From positions 12,706 to 76,705 of the forward strand of contig CAZUOJ010000006.1 of NCBI GenBank assembly GCA_964622325.1: a stretch of 64,000 nucleotides of DNA, given 5' to 3'. Every line of letters begins with the position of its first letter. The first letter of the stretch is position 1. Source of the DNA: JAJFUB01 sp964622325 (GTDB lineage: Bacteria > Armatimonadota > Zipacnadia > Zipacnadales > UBA11051). The notes below the pieces were generated by a model, which made no database searches, had not been told where the DNA came from, and saw only the letters and a program-made list of their open reading frames with translations. Below, piece after piece: positions 26,581-35,510 of this stretch. The position numbers were made by a program, and so were the translations under genes.

Positions 26581-27789
26581 ATGAATCCATGTGCTACTGA
26601 GAATCTTACAGTCCGTCCCGCGCGCAAGGGCCAATTGTTAGCCTGTAGCTTTGGGCATGCCTTGAGCGATGCCTATGCGAATTTTGTGCCGCCTTTATGG
26701 TTCACAGTGCAGCGTCATTTTGGCCTCAGCGATCCGGCGCTGGGATTTATCTCCTTGCTATTGTCGATGACGACGAATTTTGGCCAGCCGTTGTTGGGCT
26801 ATGTAGTGGATCGCTTTCGGCTGCAGCATATTCTGCCGGTGGCTTTGCTGATGGCGACAGTGTTTAGCTCCTTCGTGGGCTTTATGCCGAATCTGCCGCT
26901 TTTTGTGCTATTTGTGATGTTGGGGGGCCTGGGCGTGGCGCTCTATCATCCCTGTGGCGGCGCTTTAGCGGGCGAGGCTTCGGGGCGGCGGCGGGCGTTG
27001 GGGATGAGCATTTTTGGCGCCGGGGGCGCTATTGGCTATGCTTTAGCTGCCCTCGTGTCGCCGATGCTGCATGATTGGGGATTGAAAGCAGGGCTGGGGC
27101 CGATGCAGGGCTTCATATTTGCGTTGCCCCTCGGCCTGGCGGCTGTGGGCGTGATGACATATTTGAATCCCGGACGTCAGCGGGCCTGTGAGATAATGCT
27201 TCCGCCAGAGCCATTTAGCTTGCGGCAGCATTTATTGCCTTTTTTGCGGCCTTTGGCGCCTATATTTGCCGTGATGGTCTTGCGATCCGCTACTGTCATC
27301 GCCTATGCGACCTTTATGCAGGTGCTGCAGGGCCGGCTGGGCCGATCCACCTTATTTCAAGGAGCGGTGTTGTTCAGCTTTGTCGGGGGTGCGGCGCTGG
27401 GAGGCATCTTGGGCAGTCGGCTGAGCGAGCGCTGGGGGCGCCGCTTTATGACAGTGCTCACATTGCTTCTATCGCCTCCGTTTTTGTATGCAGCTCTGCA
27501 TGCCCCGCCCGGCGCTGTGCTCATTTTGCTCTTCTGGGCAGGCGCCACTTTGCGCGGCGCCGAACACATCAACATCGCCCAAACACAGGAGCTTTTGCGC
27601 AATGGCGTGAGCACAGCCTCCGCCATCAGCATGGGCTTCACATGGGGCGTGGCCGGCTTCATTTCGCCTCTAGTGGGGCTGATTTCAGATTGGACGGGCA
27701 GCCTTTCATGGGCGCTCGCCACGACATGTGCTCTGCCTGTTGTCGCCGCGCTTATTGCCTGGCGCGGGCTCGCCCCGCGAAAATCATAG
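26581..27789 (+). CDS. MFS transporter, fosmidomycin-resistance (Fsr)-like
   Basis: 402 residues with about twelve membrane helices. The opening LACSFGHALSDAYANFVPPLW closely matches the start of Fsr-family proteins, and GLGVALYHPCGGALAGEASG with the following RRRALGMSIFGAGGAIGYAL matches their helix 4-5 loop. These are proton-driven exporters of drugs or small metabolites. The natural substrate here is unknown. It is the last gene of the pcm operon, 33 bases after the antiporter. The first ~15 residues are a short cytoplasmic tail. Only 53 bases separate it from the response regulator gene. Confidence 0.87.
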   Translation: MNPCATENLTVRPARKGQLLACSFGHALSDAYANFVPPLWFTVQRHFGLSDPALGFISLLLSMTTNFGQPLLGYVVDRFRLQHILPVALLMATVFSSFVGFMPNLPLFVLFVMLGGLGVALYHPCGGALAGEASGRRRALGMSIFGAGGAIGYALAALVSPMLHDWGLKAGLGPMQGFIFALPLGLAAVGVMTYLNPGRQRACEIMLPPEPFSLRQHLLPFLRPLAPIFAVMVLRSATVIAYATFMQVLQGRLGRSTLFQGAVLFSFVGGAALGGILGSRLSERWGRRFMTVLTLLLSPPFLYAALHAPPGAVLILLFWAGATLRGAEHINIAQTQELLRNGVSTASAISMGFTWGVAGFISPLVGLISDWTGSLSWALATTCALPVVAALIAWRGLAPRKS

Positions 27790-27842
27790 AAACAAGAGGA
27801 ACTTTTTGTAACACTAATAATTAAATTTTTGTAGAAAGATGT

Positions 27843-28198
27843 TTGGCATGGGGGGAGCATGTGGGCAAAATTCACAGAAAGGATGCGGCTGCTTTGCCCA
27901 GAATTCTCATTGTCGAAGATGATCGCGAGCTGCGCCAAGTGCTTGTGTATTCGTTAATGGACATCGGGGCGGAATGTGTCCAGGCGACAAATGGACGCGA
28001 GGCGCTGGAGACATTGTGTCAGCATTTAGCGCCAGAAGAACGCTTTGATCTCGTGATGCTGGACATTTTGATGCCAGGGGGTGTCAGCGGCTGGGATGTG
28101 CTGGAAGCCATGCGTGCCAATCCGCTCTGGGCCGACATCCCGGCCATCGTGCTCAGCGGCAAAGCCACGCTTCTGGCGGAACAGGAAAGGGCGCGGAA
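27843..28198 (+). CDS. response regulator receiver domain, truncated by the scaffold gap
   Basis: About 118 residues are visible before the run of N. The CheY-like receiver is clear: acidic pair in ILIVEDDRELR, phospho-acceptor D74 in FDLVMLDILMPGGVSGWDVL, and the S/T position in IPAIVLSGKA. The conserved lysine and any output domain are lost in the gap. The start is uncertain: TTG at 27843 gives the full frame, and an in-frame GTG at 27861 is an alternative. Neither has a good ribosome site. No kinase gene is visible beside it. The protein could be a single-domain regulator or a longer one. Confidence 0.8.
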
Positions 28199-28298
28199 NN
28201 NNNNNNNNNNNNNNNNNNNNNNNNNNNNNNNNNNNNNNNNNNNNNNNNNNNNNNNNNNNNNNNNNNNNNNNNNNNNNNNNNNNNNNNNNNNNNNNNNN
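28199..28298. other. scaffold gap of 100 N
   Basis: Exactly 100 undetermined bases, the conventional length for a gap of unknown size. It removes the end of a plus-strand response regulator and the end of a minus-strand sulfatase, so the true missing sequence holds at least the two 3' ends and possibly more genes. Confidence 0.98.
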
Positions 28299-29562
28299 TG
28301 AGGCGTTCCGCGAGTTCAGCGCGCACATGCTGATATTGCGGATCAGCCACAAGATTGCATCGTTCGTGCGGATCGGCCTGCAAATCGTAAAGGAACTCCT
28401 CCACATACACATCGCTTTGCGCATCACGCCAGCCGTGTTTATCGGGCGCCACGACCGAATATTTCCAGCGAGGCGTGCGCAGACAGCGCCCGACTTGTGA
28501 TTCGCTAATCTGAGCGAAAATTTCCTGGGGCCAGTCGGCGGCTCCCGCCAGAGCCTCCTGCAGGGGCCGGCCGCGCATTGTCGGAGGCACAGGAAGGCCC
28601 GCTGCCTGCAAAATTGTCGGCGGCACATCAATCAGACTGGCCAGCTGTTGCGGGACGCCTCCTCCTGTAAATCCCGGGCCCCGCAACACAAGCGGAATCC
28701 GCAAGCAGCCATCATGGCAGGAGCGCTTGTATTCGTCGTTGCGTGTGCGGAAATGACAGCCGTGATCGCTGGTGTAAATCAAGAGCGTGTTGTCCAGCTC
28801 CCCCCGCTCCGCCAGGAAATTCACAAAACGGCCCAAATTGTAGTCCAGACTCCAGCAGCAGCCGAGATAGTCCGGAAAGTTTTCGCGCCAGTCGCCCTGT
28901 GTATCCAAAAGATCGCCGGGCACATCGTAATCGGCGAAACGCTCGGCAGAGCCTTCCGGGCCCACAAAACGATTCATATCGTTTTGATGATGGGGCTCAA
29001 GATAGGAAATAAAAAAGAACAACGGCCGCGTCCAATCCCGCTGCGCCAGATAATCCAGCGCCATATCCGTCAGGCGATCCACGCGATAGCCTGTAAAATA
29101 GACAGGCTGGCCCGCGCTGTCATATAAATGCCCCTCAAAAGGATGGGAAGTGCATTCCAGGACATCCGCCGCCAGCCAGAAGTCTTTGTAGCCGCCCCGC
29201 CGCTGGGGCGGGACGGGCGAAGTGCAATAATTATTTTTTTCATCAGAGGCCAGATGCCATTTGCCCAGATACGCGGTCTCATAGCCCGCTTCCGCCAGCC
29301 AAACAGCCAGCGTCGGCTCGTTGAGCGGCAGGGCGCGATTGTTCGTAAAGCAGCCCGTCTCCGTGGCGTATTTGCCCGTTTGCAGGCACGCCCGCGCTGG
29401 CCCACACACTGGCTGACAGGTGAAAGCCCATTCAAAGCGCACGCCCTCGGCTGCCATCTGATCCAGATTTGGCGTAATGGGCAGACGCTGGCCATAACAG
29501 CCGCATGTGTCCCAGCGCTGTTGATCGGTAAAGAAAACAATGATATGGGGGTATTTCGGCAT
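28299..29562 (-). CDS. sulfatase, C-terminus lost in the gap
   Basis: About 421 residues of an arylsulfatase-type alkaline-phosphatase-fold enzyme. The N-terminus has the first metal site in IVFFTDQQRWDTCGCYG (D13). C53-G-P-A-R57 in QPVCGPARACLQTGKY is the C-x-P-x-R signature, in which Cys is converted to formylglycine. YLGKWHL, SYLEPHHQND and YTSDHGCH supply further site residues. The enzyme hydrolyses sulfate esters, in this neighbourhood perhaps on sulfated polysaccharide. There is no signal peptide, so it may be cytoplasmic. Its maturation requires a formylglycine-generating enzyme, not seen in this window. The tail is missing because of the gap. Confidence 0.9.
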
Positions 29563-29656
29563 AAGACGCTCCTAAATCCTGTGAAGTAACATTTGCTCTT
29601 GAACACTAATAATTAGGCGAAAATAAAAAAAATCCTGCTGAGCCAGTTTAAAATCG

Positions 29657-29685
29657 TTGACATATAAATTTTTCTGATTTAATCT
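29657..29685 (+). promoter_or_regulatory. promoter of the prepilin-type gene at 29756
   Basis: TTGACA (29657-29662), a 17-base spacer and TAATCT (29680-29685): the best sigma-70-like match seen in the window. It gives a leader of about 65 bases containing a perfect 16-bp palindrome. Confidence 0.65.
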
Positions 29686-29718
29686 AGAGTGTTGTGTTCT
29701 TTTGCGGAACTGATCGTT

Positions 29719-29734
29719 CGGCGCTTAAGCGCCG
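29719..29734. promoter_or_regulatory. perfect 16-bp palindrome CGGCGCTTAAGCGCCG in the prepilin leader
   Basis: The palindrome starts about 27 bases after the presumed transcription start and ends 21 bases before the GTG start. It has no loop, so it suits a dimeric repressor better than an RNA hairpin. It shares the GCGCTT/AAGCGC half-site with the palindrome upstream of the GH2 gene. Confidence 0.45.
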
Positions 29735-29755
29735 CAATTCAGGAAAGGAGCTGAT

Positions 29756-30385
29756 GTGCTTTTGAGACGGGGATTCACATTGATAGAGTTGTTAGTCGTC
29801 ATTGCCATTATTGCTATCCTTGCCGCTATTCTCTTCCCTGTTTTTGCCCGGGCGCGTGAAAAGGCGCGCCAATCCAGCTGTTTAAACAATGTGAAGCAGC
29901 TTGGCTTAGCCATTTTGCAGTATGTGCAGGATTATGATGAGCGGACGCCGCCGGGCGCAGCCGTGGATATGAATTCGCACGCGCACCCGTGGGCTTCGGC
30001 GCGCCCCTATGTAAAGAATGATCAAGTCTTTGTCTGCCCCAGCGATCCCTACAAGAATACATGCTCCCTGCAGGCGGGCGTATCTGGCTATTGGGGCGCC
30101 GAATGGGCTACATTTGCCTGCAGCTATGGCTATGGCAATCGCGCGGGCAATGTTTCATTAGCTGCCATCAGCGTCCCCGCGGAGACAGCGATGATTGCGG
30201 AGATGGTGGAGCGCCCCTATGTGGATTACAATGTCAACATCGGCGGCATCCTGTATATGGATCCCACACATCCGCGTTATGTAAATGCCCTGCGGCACAA
30301 TGAAGGGATGAACATCGGCTTTTGGGATGGCCATGCCAAATGGGTTAAAGGGCAAAATCTGAATACAGTCCGGCTGAGCCCATAG
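29756..30385 (+). CDS. prepilin-type protein with DUF1559-like C-terminus
   Basis: 209 residues. A short leader (LLRRG) precedes FTLIELLVVIAIIAILAAI, the type IV prepilin/pseudopilin cleavage and membrane-anchor signature processed by a prepilin peptidase. Then comes LFPVFARAREKARQSSC, nearly diagnostic of Armatimonadota. The body has VKQLGLAILQYVQDYDERTP and ends with the W-D-G-H-A-K-W motif of this family. Such proteins are anchored in the membrane facing outside and are thought to be pseudopilins or surface structural proteins, and many copies per genome are usual. GTG at 29756 is chosen because AAAGGAG lies five bases upstream and the overlapping ATG closes after two codons. A clear promoter and terminator make it a single-gene unit. 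Confidence 0.9.
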   Translation: MLLRRGFTLIELLVVIAIIAILAAILFPVFARAREKARQSSCLNNVKQLGLAILQYVQDYDERTPPGAAVDMNSHAHPWASARPYVKNDQVFVCPSDPYKNTCSLQAGVSGYWGAEWATFACSYGYGNRAGNVSLAAISVPAETAMIAEMVERPYVDYNVNIGGILYMDPTHPRYVNALRHNEGMNIGFWDGHAKWVKGQNLNTVRLSP

Positions 30386-30446
30386 CCGAAAAAGCACGTA
30401 GATTTCTCTGTGAATAAACGGCAGGGATATCGGCAAGCACCGAAAA

Positions 30447-30481
30447 AGGGGCCTCTTCACATAGAGGCCCCTCCATTTTTT
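30447..30481. terminator. bidirectional intrinsic terminator
   Basis: AGGGGCCTCT and AGAGGCCCCT form a perfect 10-bp stem with a 6-base loop, followed by CCATTTTTT on the plus strand and CCTTTTTCG on the minus strand. It lies between the convergent prepilin-type gene and the glycosidase-like gene and would serve both. Confidence 0.85.
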
Positions 30482-30507
30482 AAGATACAGTTCCTTTTGC
30501 GCTTTCT

Positions 30508-32559
30508 TTATTCCACAAGCTCCAAACGCACATCATCAAAATAAGCCACGCCTTCGCCCCGCACCTGCACGACCGCATAAGCTTGTCCTTGCGGATCAGG
30601 CAAAGCCGTAAATTCATATTCCAGCTTTTGCCAGTCTCCTGTCCCCCTAGTCCAGGGCAAACAAAACGCATGAAATGTGTCTGTATGCCATTCGACATAA
30701 AAACGCGTCTGGACATCGCTTTCTGTCTTTATCCAGGCACTGAAGCGATATTTCCGTCCCGCCTCGATCTCCACATTGCGCTGCACAGCCAGGGGCGCCG
30801 CCTCTCCGCCTATTCCCCGCAATTGCAGCGCCACTTTGCCCCCGTGGGCATGCGCACTTAATGCGGCCGTGAAAGCTAAGCTGGCCGCCCAGCCATCGGG
30901 CAAGCCATCCTTATCGGCATCCCCTTCAAATCCCGGATTGCGCAGCAAATTGCCCGGCTCAAGAAAGTCAGAAGCGGAAGCAAAGGTTGCCTGCTGCCAT
31001 TCGGCACTGAAATCTTTGCGTTTGTCGGCAAAACGGAGATTGTCGCTCAACACAGCGACATCGTAGCCCGCAAGCGACAGGGCAAGACGATGCTTAGCCG
31101 CCCCCAATTCTTTGCCTTCAAAGAGCCGCCGCCAGCGCTGCGCTTTCAGCGCAGGGGGCAAGGAAAGCACAACATTCCGCGCTTCCGGGCTTTCGTTGAT
31201 TAAAAACAAATAATTAAATCTATTGTGGCGCTTGTGCATAAGACGCACAGGAGGGCGAGCCACACGCGAGGCAGGCGCTGGCGCTGAGCCCTTATGTTCT
31301 GTGATACGGACAATTTGCGCCGCCGCCGAGGCCGGCAATGTTTCGCTGGCCAATATATCCTGCAGAGCTGCAAGCTCACTGATGAGGCTGCGCAGTTCGC
31401 TCCAGAAGCGAGAGGGCTTTTTCGTATAATGTGTGCCCCAATACAGCAAGCCATTGGCGCCGTGGAGGATGGCGTCATACGCCATAAAACGCGACTGTTT
31501 GAATGTGGGCATAACAGGAGGGCGCTTGGGATCAGGCTTGCTCAGCTCCGCCCAGCCAAAGCCCTGCAAAACCATAAAAACAGGCTTTTCGCCCAAAACG
31601 GCTTGCCGATTTTTGTCCGTTTCATCGCCTACAACGCTAATTGTTTTGTTGGGCAAATCCGAATGGCCCACGCCTTCTGGCACTGGATAAATGTCTGCGC
31701 CGGCGATATCTGTGGCCCGATTAAAATGGGCGAGCTCGGCGATTGTGTTGCGCGGCGCATGATTGGTCCAGATGATGTGTTGCTGATCCAGCGCGCGCAG
31801 AAAACAATAGCCCTCATACAGGCCCTCGGCGCTCTGTTTTCCCCAGGCGGGCTCATCTATGCTCTCCCAGCACAGCAAGCCCCGATGATGCCCCAATAGC
31901 TCCACATAGCGAGCTAATTGCTCCCGCTTCTTTTCTGCCTCCTGGGAAAAATCAAGCAGATGGGACACGCTTATCCAGGCCTTCAGGCCATAGGCTTGAA
32001 GCGTATCCAGAATTTTCGGCAAAAAAGGCGACACGCCTCCGGAAAGATGACAGAGATTAAATCCCGCCTCCTTTAATTTTTTAATGTAATCCTCTGTCGC
32101 TGGACTTTCATAGATGCCCAGCGGAAAAAATGGCTTGCCCTGGACAATCAGCATATTGTCCGAGGCGCGCACTGTGACGAGACGCGATGTGATTTGCGGA
32201 TTGGCCAGGACAGGAAAAAGCAATGTTTGCGCGCAGATTATTTTGCCGCTCGCGTCCCACATAGAGGCATCAATCGCATAACGCCCTAAAGGAAGGCCAG
32301 AGGTGTCAAAGCGCAAGACGCCCTGCGGCGCGCTCAGCCCTCTCAGGCTCTTATGTTGTAGCGCCTGAGAAGACTCCTCCCGCCTTAAAATGGCTTCCAA
32401 ACGCCAGCGAGCTGTTTCCGAGGCGGAACAGGCTGTCCGCCATTGGATTGTCACATCGGGCCGATAAAAGGATTTGAAAATGGAAAATTCCACAGGCGTT
32501 TGAGCCCCTGAGGGGATTGCTCTCCAGAGACAAAATAACAACATCGCGAATGTGCGCAT
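30508..32559 (-). CDS. secreted glycosidase-like protein with C-terminal carbohydrate-binding domain
   Basis: 683 residues from the ATG at 32559 (GGAG eight bases upstream, within the end of the dehydrogenase gene; an in-frame GTG at 32568 is possible). A signal peptide (FAMLLFCLWRAIPSGAQ) is followed by a beta-sandwich (~20-145). A TIM barrel at ~150-440 has FFPLGIYESPATEDYIKKLK, LCWESIDEPAWG and LYWGTHY, with E and D residues placed as in clan-A-like glycosidases. The C-terminal ~150 residues (NLLRNPGFEGDADKDGLPDG ... YFDDVRLELVE) are a CBM4/9-like jelly roll. The substrate is unknown. It is translationally linked to the dehydrogenase upstream. Confidence 0.72.
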   Translation of the reverse strand: MRTFAMLLFCLWRAIPSGAQTPVEFSIFKSFYRPDVTIQWRTACSASETARWRLEAILRREESSQALQHKSLRGLSAPQGVLRFDTSGLPLGRYAIDASMWDASGKIICAQTLLFPVLANPQITSRLVTVRASDNMLIVQGKPFFPLGIYESPATEDYIKKLKEAGFNLCHLSGGVSPFLPKILDTLQAYGLKAWISVSHLLDFSQEAEKKREQLARYVELLGHHRGLLCWESIDEPAWGKQSAEGLYEGYCFLRALDQQHIIWTNHAPRNTIAELAHFNRATDIAGADIYPVPEGVGHSDLPNKTISVVGDETDKNRQAVLGEKPVFMVLQGFGWAELSKPDPKRPPVMPTFKQSRFMAYDAILHGANGLLYWGTHYTKKPSRFWSELRSLISELAALQDILASETLPASAAAQIVRITEHKGSAPAPASRVARPPVRLMHKRHNRFNYLFLINESPEARNVVLSLPPALKAQRWRRLFEGKELGAAKHRLALSLAGYDVAVLSDNLRFADKRKDFSAEWQQATFASASDFLEPGNLLRNPGFEGDADKDGLPDGWAASLAFTAALSAHAHGGKVALQLRGIGGEAAPLAVQRNVEIEAGRKYRFSAWIKTESDVQTRFYVEWHTDTFHAFCLPWTRGTGDWQKLEYEFTALPDPQGQAYAVVQVRGEGVAYFDDVRLELVE

Positions 32560-32564
32560 CGCTT

Positions 32565-33557
32565 TCACTCCATTGTGATCACAATTTTTAAGGATTGTTG
32601 CGGCGTTTCAAAGCGCAGCTTAAAAGCTTCCTCAATCTGCTCCAGAGGCAGAACATGGCTGATGAGCGGCTCCAGAGGCAGGCGTCCGCTTTCCACAAGC
32701 TGCAAATTTTCATAATATTCTGGCTTTGTAAAATAGCCGGCGCCTGTGAGGCGGCGCTCATGCCACCAATCCAGCCTTTCCGGATAAGCCACAATCATGG
32801 AGCATGTGCCGCCATAGGCTGTTAAATCATAAGCTTGCTGTGCCACGGCATTATCCCACACTGTATTGAAAGTCACATCCAGGCCATCGGGGCTAAAAGC
32901 GCGCACAATTTGGGCAATATCAGTCTCTCGCGGATCCAAAGCCCGATCGACGCCGTAACGTGCTCCCATTGCCCGATGATTTTCATACAGATCAAAGCCA
33001 AACACATAGCGAGCGCCCCAGAGCTTAGCGCCGCGGGCGACAACAAAACCAATGGGCCCCAGCCCCCACACGCCGACAATCGCGTTCGGCGGCACATTGG
33101 CCAGCCGTACAGCCCGCAAAGCTGTGCCCAGCACATCTGTGGCTAATGTGCCAGGCACGAAATCCAGCCAGTCGGGCAGCGGCAACAAATTCTCTTGCGG
33201 CACAAGCGCATATTCGCAAAATCCCTGGCCCACGACAGATTGCGTCAAACAATATTTCTCCTCGCCTCGCAGGCAATGCCGACAGCGCCCGCAGCCAATG
33301 ACATTATAAATCGCCACGCGATCGCCCACGCGCCAGCGCGTCACGCCGGCGCCGATTTGTTCAATCACGCCCACAGCCTCATGGCCAAAAGTGGCGGGCT
33401 CCTGCTTGCCGCTGGGGCCCCGCTCCCAAGCCACACGATCTGCCCCACAGATGCCGCAGGCTTTCACGCGCACAAGGCAATTGCCTGGCGTGATTTCCGG
33501 AATCGGAAGCTCTGTGACATCGAGGGCACGCGGCGCCTTCAGCACAGCCGCCCGCAT
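32565..33557 (-). CDS. zinc-dependent alcohol/polyol dehydrogenase (MDR superfamily)
   Basis: 330 residues. The catalytic zinc ligands are in ACGICGADR (Cys) and FGHEAVGVI (His-Glu), and the structural zinc site is GCGRCRHCLRGEEKYC with four cysteines. The coenzyme fold has GVWGLGPIGFVVARGA (G-x-G-x-x-G) and an acidic FGFDLYENHR suggesting NAD. It would oxidise a secondary alcohol or polyol to a ketone. The best general resemblance is to sorbitol/threonine-dehydrogenase-like members. It is first in a two-gene operon with the secreted glycosidase-like protein. Two dyads lie 50-90 bases upstream of its start. GGAGGAA precedes the ATG. Confidence 0.9.
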   Translation of the reverse strand: MRAAVLKAPRALDVTELPIPEITPGNCLVRVKACGICGADRVAWERGPSGKQEPATFGHEAVGVIEQIGAGVTRWRVGDRVAIYNVIGCGRCRHCLRGEEKYCLTQSVVGQGFCEYALVPQENLLPLPDWLDFVPGTLATDVLGTALRAVRLANVPPNAIVGVWGLGPIGFVVARGAKLWGARYVFGFDLYENHRAMGARYGVDRALDPRETDIAQIVRAFSPDGLDVTFNTVWDNAVAQQAYDLTAYGGTCSMIVAYPERLDWWHERRLTGAGYFTKPEYYENLQLVESGRLPLEPLISHVLPLEQIEEAFKLRFETPQQSLKIVITME

Positions 33558-33607
33558 AGATATTCCTCCTTTTCTCTTTGTTCTTCAAAAAAGATGTGCT
33601 TTGCCTG

Positions 33608-33644
33608 AAGCTAAATCTTATCTTTAGCTTGTTTGTGCAAACAA
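33608..33644. promoter_or_regulatory. two adjacent dyads upstream of the dehydrogenase operon
   Basis: AAGCTAAA-N7-TTTAGCTT (33608-33630) directly adjoins and shares two bases with TTGTTTG-TG-CAAACAA (33629-33644). Both are perfect inverted repeats. The second resembles sugar-regulator operators of the LacI class. They lie 51-87 bases before the ATG at 33557. No regulator gene is adjacent. Confidence 0.5.
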
Positions 33645-33716
33645 ATTTCCCTTCCGCAAGACAAAGAATCCTTCTGCCTGAGATTTGCGGGAGAAAGAAA
33701 TCGTGTGCCAGGAGGA

Positions 33717-34778
33717 TTATTCTTCGAAATCCATTCTCAGCTCAGGAGAAATTTTTGGTGCCTGTTTTGCGGGAAAGCCCAGATGGGCATAAGCGCGCTC
33801 TGTGGCCACACGTCCTCGGGACATCCGGATAATGAAGCCTATTTTCAACAGATACGGCTCCACGACATCTTCCAGTGTCCCCGGATCTTGCGAAAGCGTC
33901 GCCGCGATGGCATTCAGGCCTACAGGCCCGCCGTGATAATATTCAATAATCGCCAGAAGATATTGCCGATCCAGCGGATCCAGGCCCAATTCATCTATGC
34001 CCATTGCGGCCAGAGCTTCAGCGGCGATGGCCTGTGTGATTCGGCCGTCGCCTTTGACTTGCGCATAATCCCGGACGCGCCGCAACAGCCGATTGACAAT
34101 GCGCGCCGTGCCACGCGAACGCGCCGCCAGCTCGCGGCAGCCGCCTGCCTCAATTTCAATCTCCAGCAGCCGGGCGGAACGGCGCACAATTTTTTCCAGC
34201 TGCTCCACTGTATAGAAATCCAGATGATGGAAGATTCCGAAGCGTTCATGGAGGGGGCTCGTGAGCAGCCCGGCGCGTGTCGTGGCGCCTATGAGCGTAA
34301 AAGGCTCTAATGTCAGGGGAATTGTTTTGGCGTAGGGCCCCTTATCCACGACAAAATCAATGCGAAATTCCTCCATGGCCGGATATAGATATTCTTCCAC
34401 AACGCGCGGCAGCCGATGGATTTCATCAATGAACAGAATGTCGCCGCGTTTGAGATTTGTCAGAATGCCCACGAGATCCGCCGCCCGCTCCAGCGCCGGC
34501 CCCGATGTGCGATGCAAATCGACGCCCATTTCATTGGCAATAATGTAGGCTAAAGTCGTTTTGCCTAATCCCGGCGGCCCGTCAAACAAAATGTGATCCA
34601 GCACATCCCCTCGCTGCCGCGCCGCTTCAATCGCCACCCGCAAATTTTCAATAAGCCGTTCCTGGCCCACATCGTATTCCTCCAGCGTCCGCGGCCGCAG
34701 CGTCAGCGCATCCTCTATATCCTCCTGCCGCTCATAGCCACTGATAATTCTATGGCGAGAAGTATCCTCGTGCGTCAT
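33717..34778 (-). CDS. ruvB: Holliday junction branch migration ATPase RuvB
   Basis: 353 residues, slightly longer than usual because of a 20-residue N-terminal tail. Walker A is LFDGPPGLGKTTLAYIIA, Walker B LFIDEIHRLP, sensor 1 TLIGATTRAGLLT and the arginine-finger region LHERFGI. The C-terminal winged helix has IGFIIRMSRGRVATERAY. RuvB hexamers pump DNA through the RuvA-bound junction in recombination repair. All family motifs are intact. It lies 78 bases downstream of ruvA on the same strand. No clear ribosome site precedes the ATG, so coupling or an upstream transcript is likely. It is the last of the ruvC-ruvA-ruvB group. Confidence 0.97.
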   Translation of the reverse strand: MTHEDTSRHRIISGYERQEDIEDALTLRPRTLEEYDVGQERLIENLRVAIEAARQRGDVLDHILFDGPPGLGKTTLAYIIANEMGVDLHRTSGPALERAADLVGILTNLKRGDILFIDEIHRLPRVVEEYLYPAMEEFRIDFVVDKGPYAKTIPLTLEPFTLIGATTRAGLLTSPLHERFGIFHHLDFYTVEQLEKIVRRSARLLEIEIEAGGCRELAARSRGTARIVNRLLRRVRDYAQVKGDGRITQAIAAEALAAMGIDELGLDPLDRQYLLAIIEYYHGGPVGLNAIAATLSQDPGTLEDVVEPYLLKIGFIIRMSRGRVATERAYAHLGFPAKQAPKISPELRMDFEE

Positions 34779-34856
34779 TTTGGGCCCATTTCACATTTTT
34801 TGGCTGCGTGCTTCTATCTACACTCCGAAAGCGCTTTACGAAATTTCAGTCTTCCT

Positions 34857-35474
34857 TTAGCGCTTAAATGCCGCCTTGACAATTTGATCGGCTGTTTTCA
34901 GCTCAGGATGCGTCTCCCGCAAATGGATTACAGTCCGCACTGCCTCAGCGCGCGACAGCCCTAATTGCTCCAGCACGATAATGGCCTGTTCTTCTGCTTC
35001 TGTTTCGGGTACGCCTGCTGCAGGACGGACAGCCTCAACTTCCGCGACATTAAGAAAGCGCCCCACTTTTCCCTGCAATGTGGCGACAATATCTTTCGCC
35101 TTTTGCGCGCCGACGCCAGGCAAAGAGCGCAGAAGCTTCGTATCTCCTATCTCAATCGCCTGCGCGTATGTGGCGACAGGAATACAGAGCGAACGCAGGG
35201 CGCTGCGCGGCCCAAAGCGGGGCACTTCCAGCAAGCGCTCAAAAAAATCGCGTTGCGCAGGCGTCTCAAAGCCCATCAACACGGGCGTGCCGCGTGTGTT
35301 TTCAATGACAAAAAACTGATATGTGTACAGCTCCACTTCCGCGCCCTGTTCGCGCTCGGCCAAGCGCTCCGCTACGGGCGTCGGGACAAGCACTTCGTAT
35401 GTCAGCCCGCCCACTTCAATGGCCACATTTTCCTCTCCTACTTCAATTAACGCGCCGCGCACGCGACGGATCAT
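34857..35474 (-). CDS. ruvA: Holliday junction DNA-binding protein RuvA
   Basis: 205 residues: an OB-fold N-terminal domain (MIRRVRGALIEVGEENVAIE, VGGLTYEVLVPT), two helix-hairpin-helix motifs in the middle (including LRSLPGVGAQKAKDIVATLQ) and the flexible C-terminal domain that contacts RuvB (LEQLGLSRAEAVRTVIHLRE). It recognises the four-way junction and loads RuvB. Length and domain order are normal. A perfect TATAAT and a GAAC-N3-GTTC dyad lie upstream on the minus strand, suggesting its own damage-responsive promoter between ruvC and ruvA. Confidence 0.96.
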   Translation of the reverse strand: MIRRVRGALIEVGEENVAIEVGGLTYEVLVPTPVAERLAEREQGAEVELYTYQFFVIENTRGTPVLMGFETPAQRDFFERLLEVPRFGPRSALRSLCIPVATYAQAIEIGDTKLLRSLPGVGAQKAKDIVATLQGKVGRFLNVAEVEAVRPAAGVPETEAEEQAIIVLEQLGLSRAEAVRTVIHLRETHPELKTADQIVKAAFKR

Positions 35475-35510
35475 TTATCATTCCCTCACAGCAGCCTAAT
35501 GGCCTGACTT

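Noticed and set aside
34828..34837. AAAGCGCTTT palindrome between ruvA and ruvB
   Set aside because: The core resembles a LacI-type operator, but repair genes are an unlikely target and a single 10-bp palindrome in 64 kb of sequence rich in AGCGC words is expected by chance.
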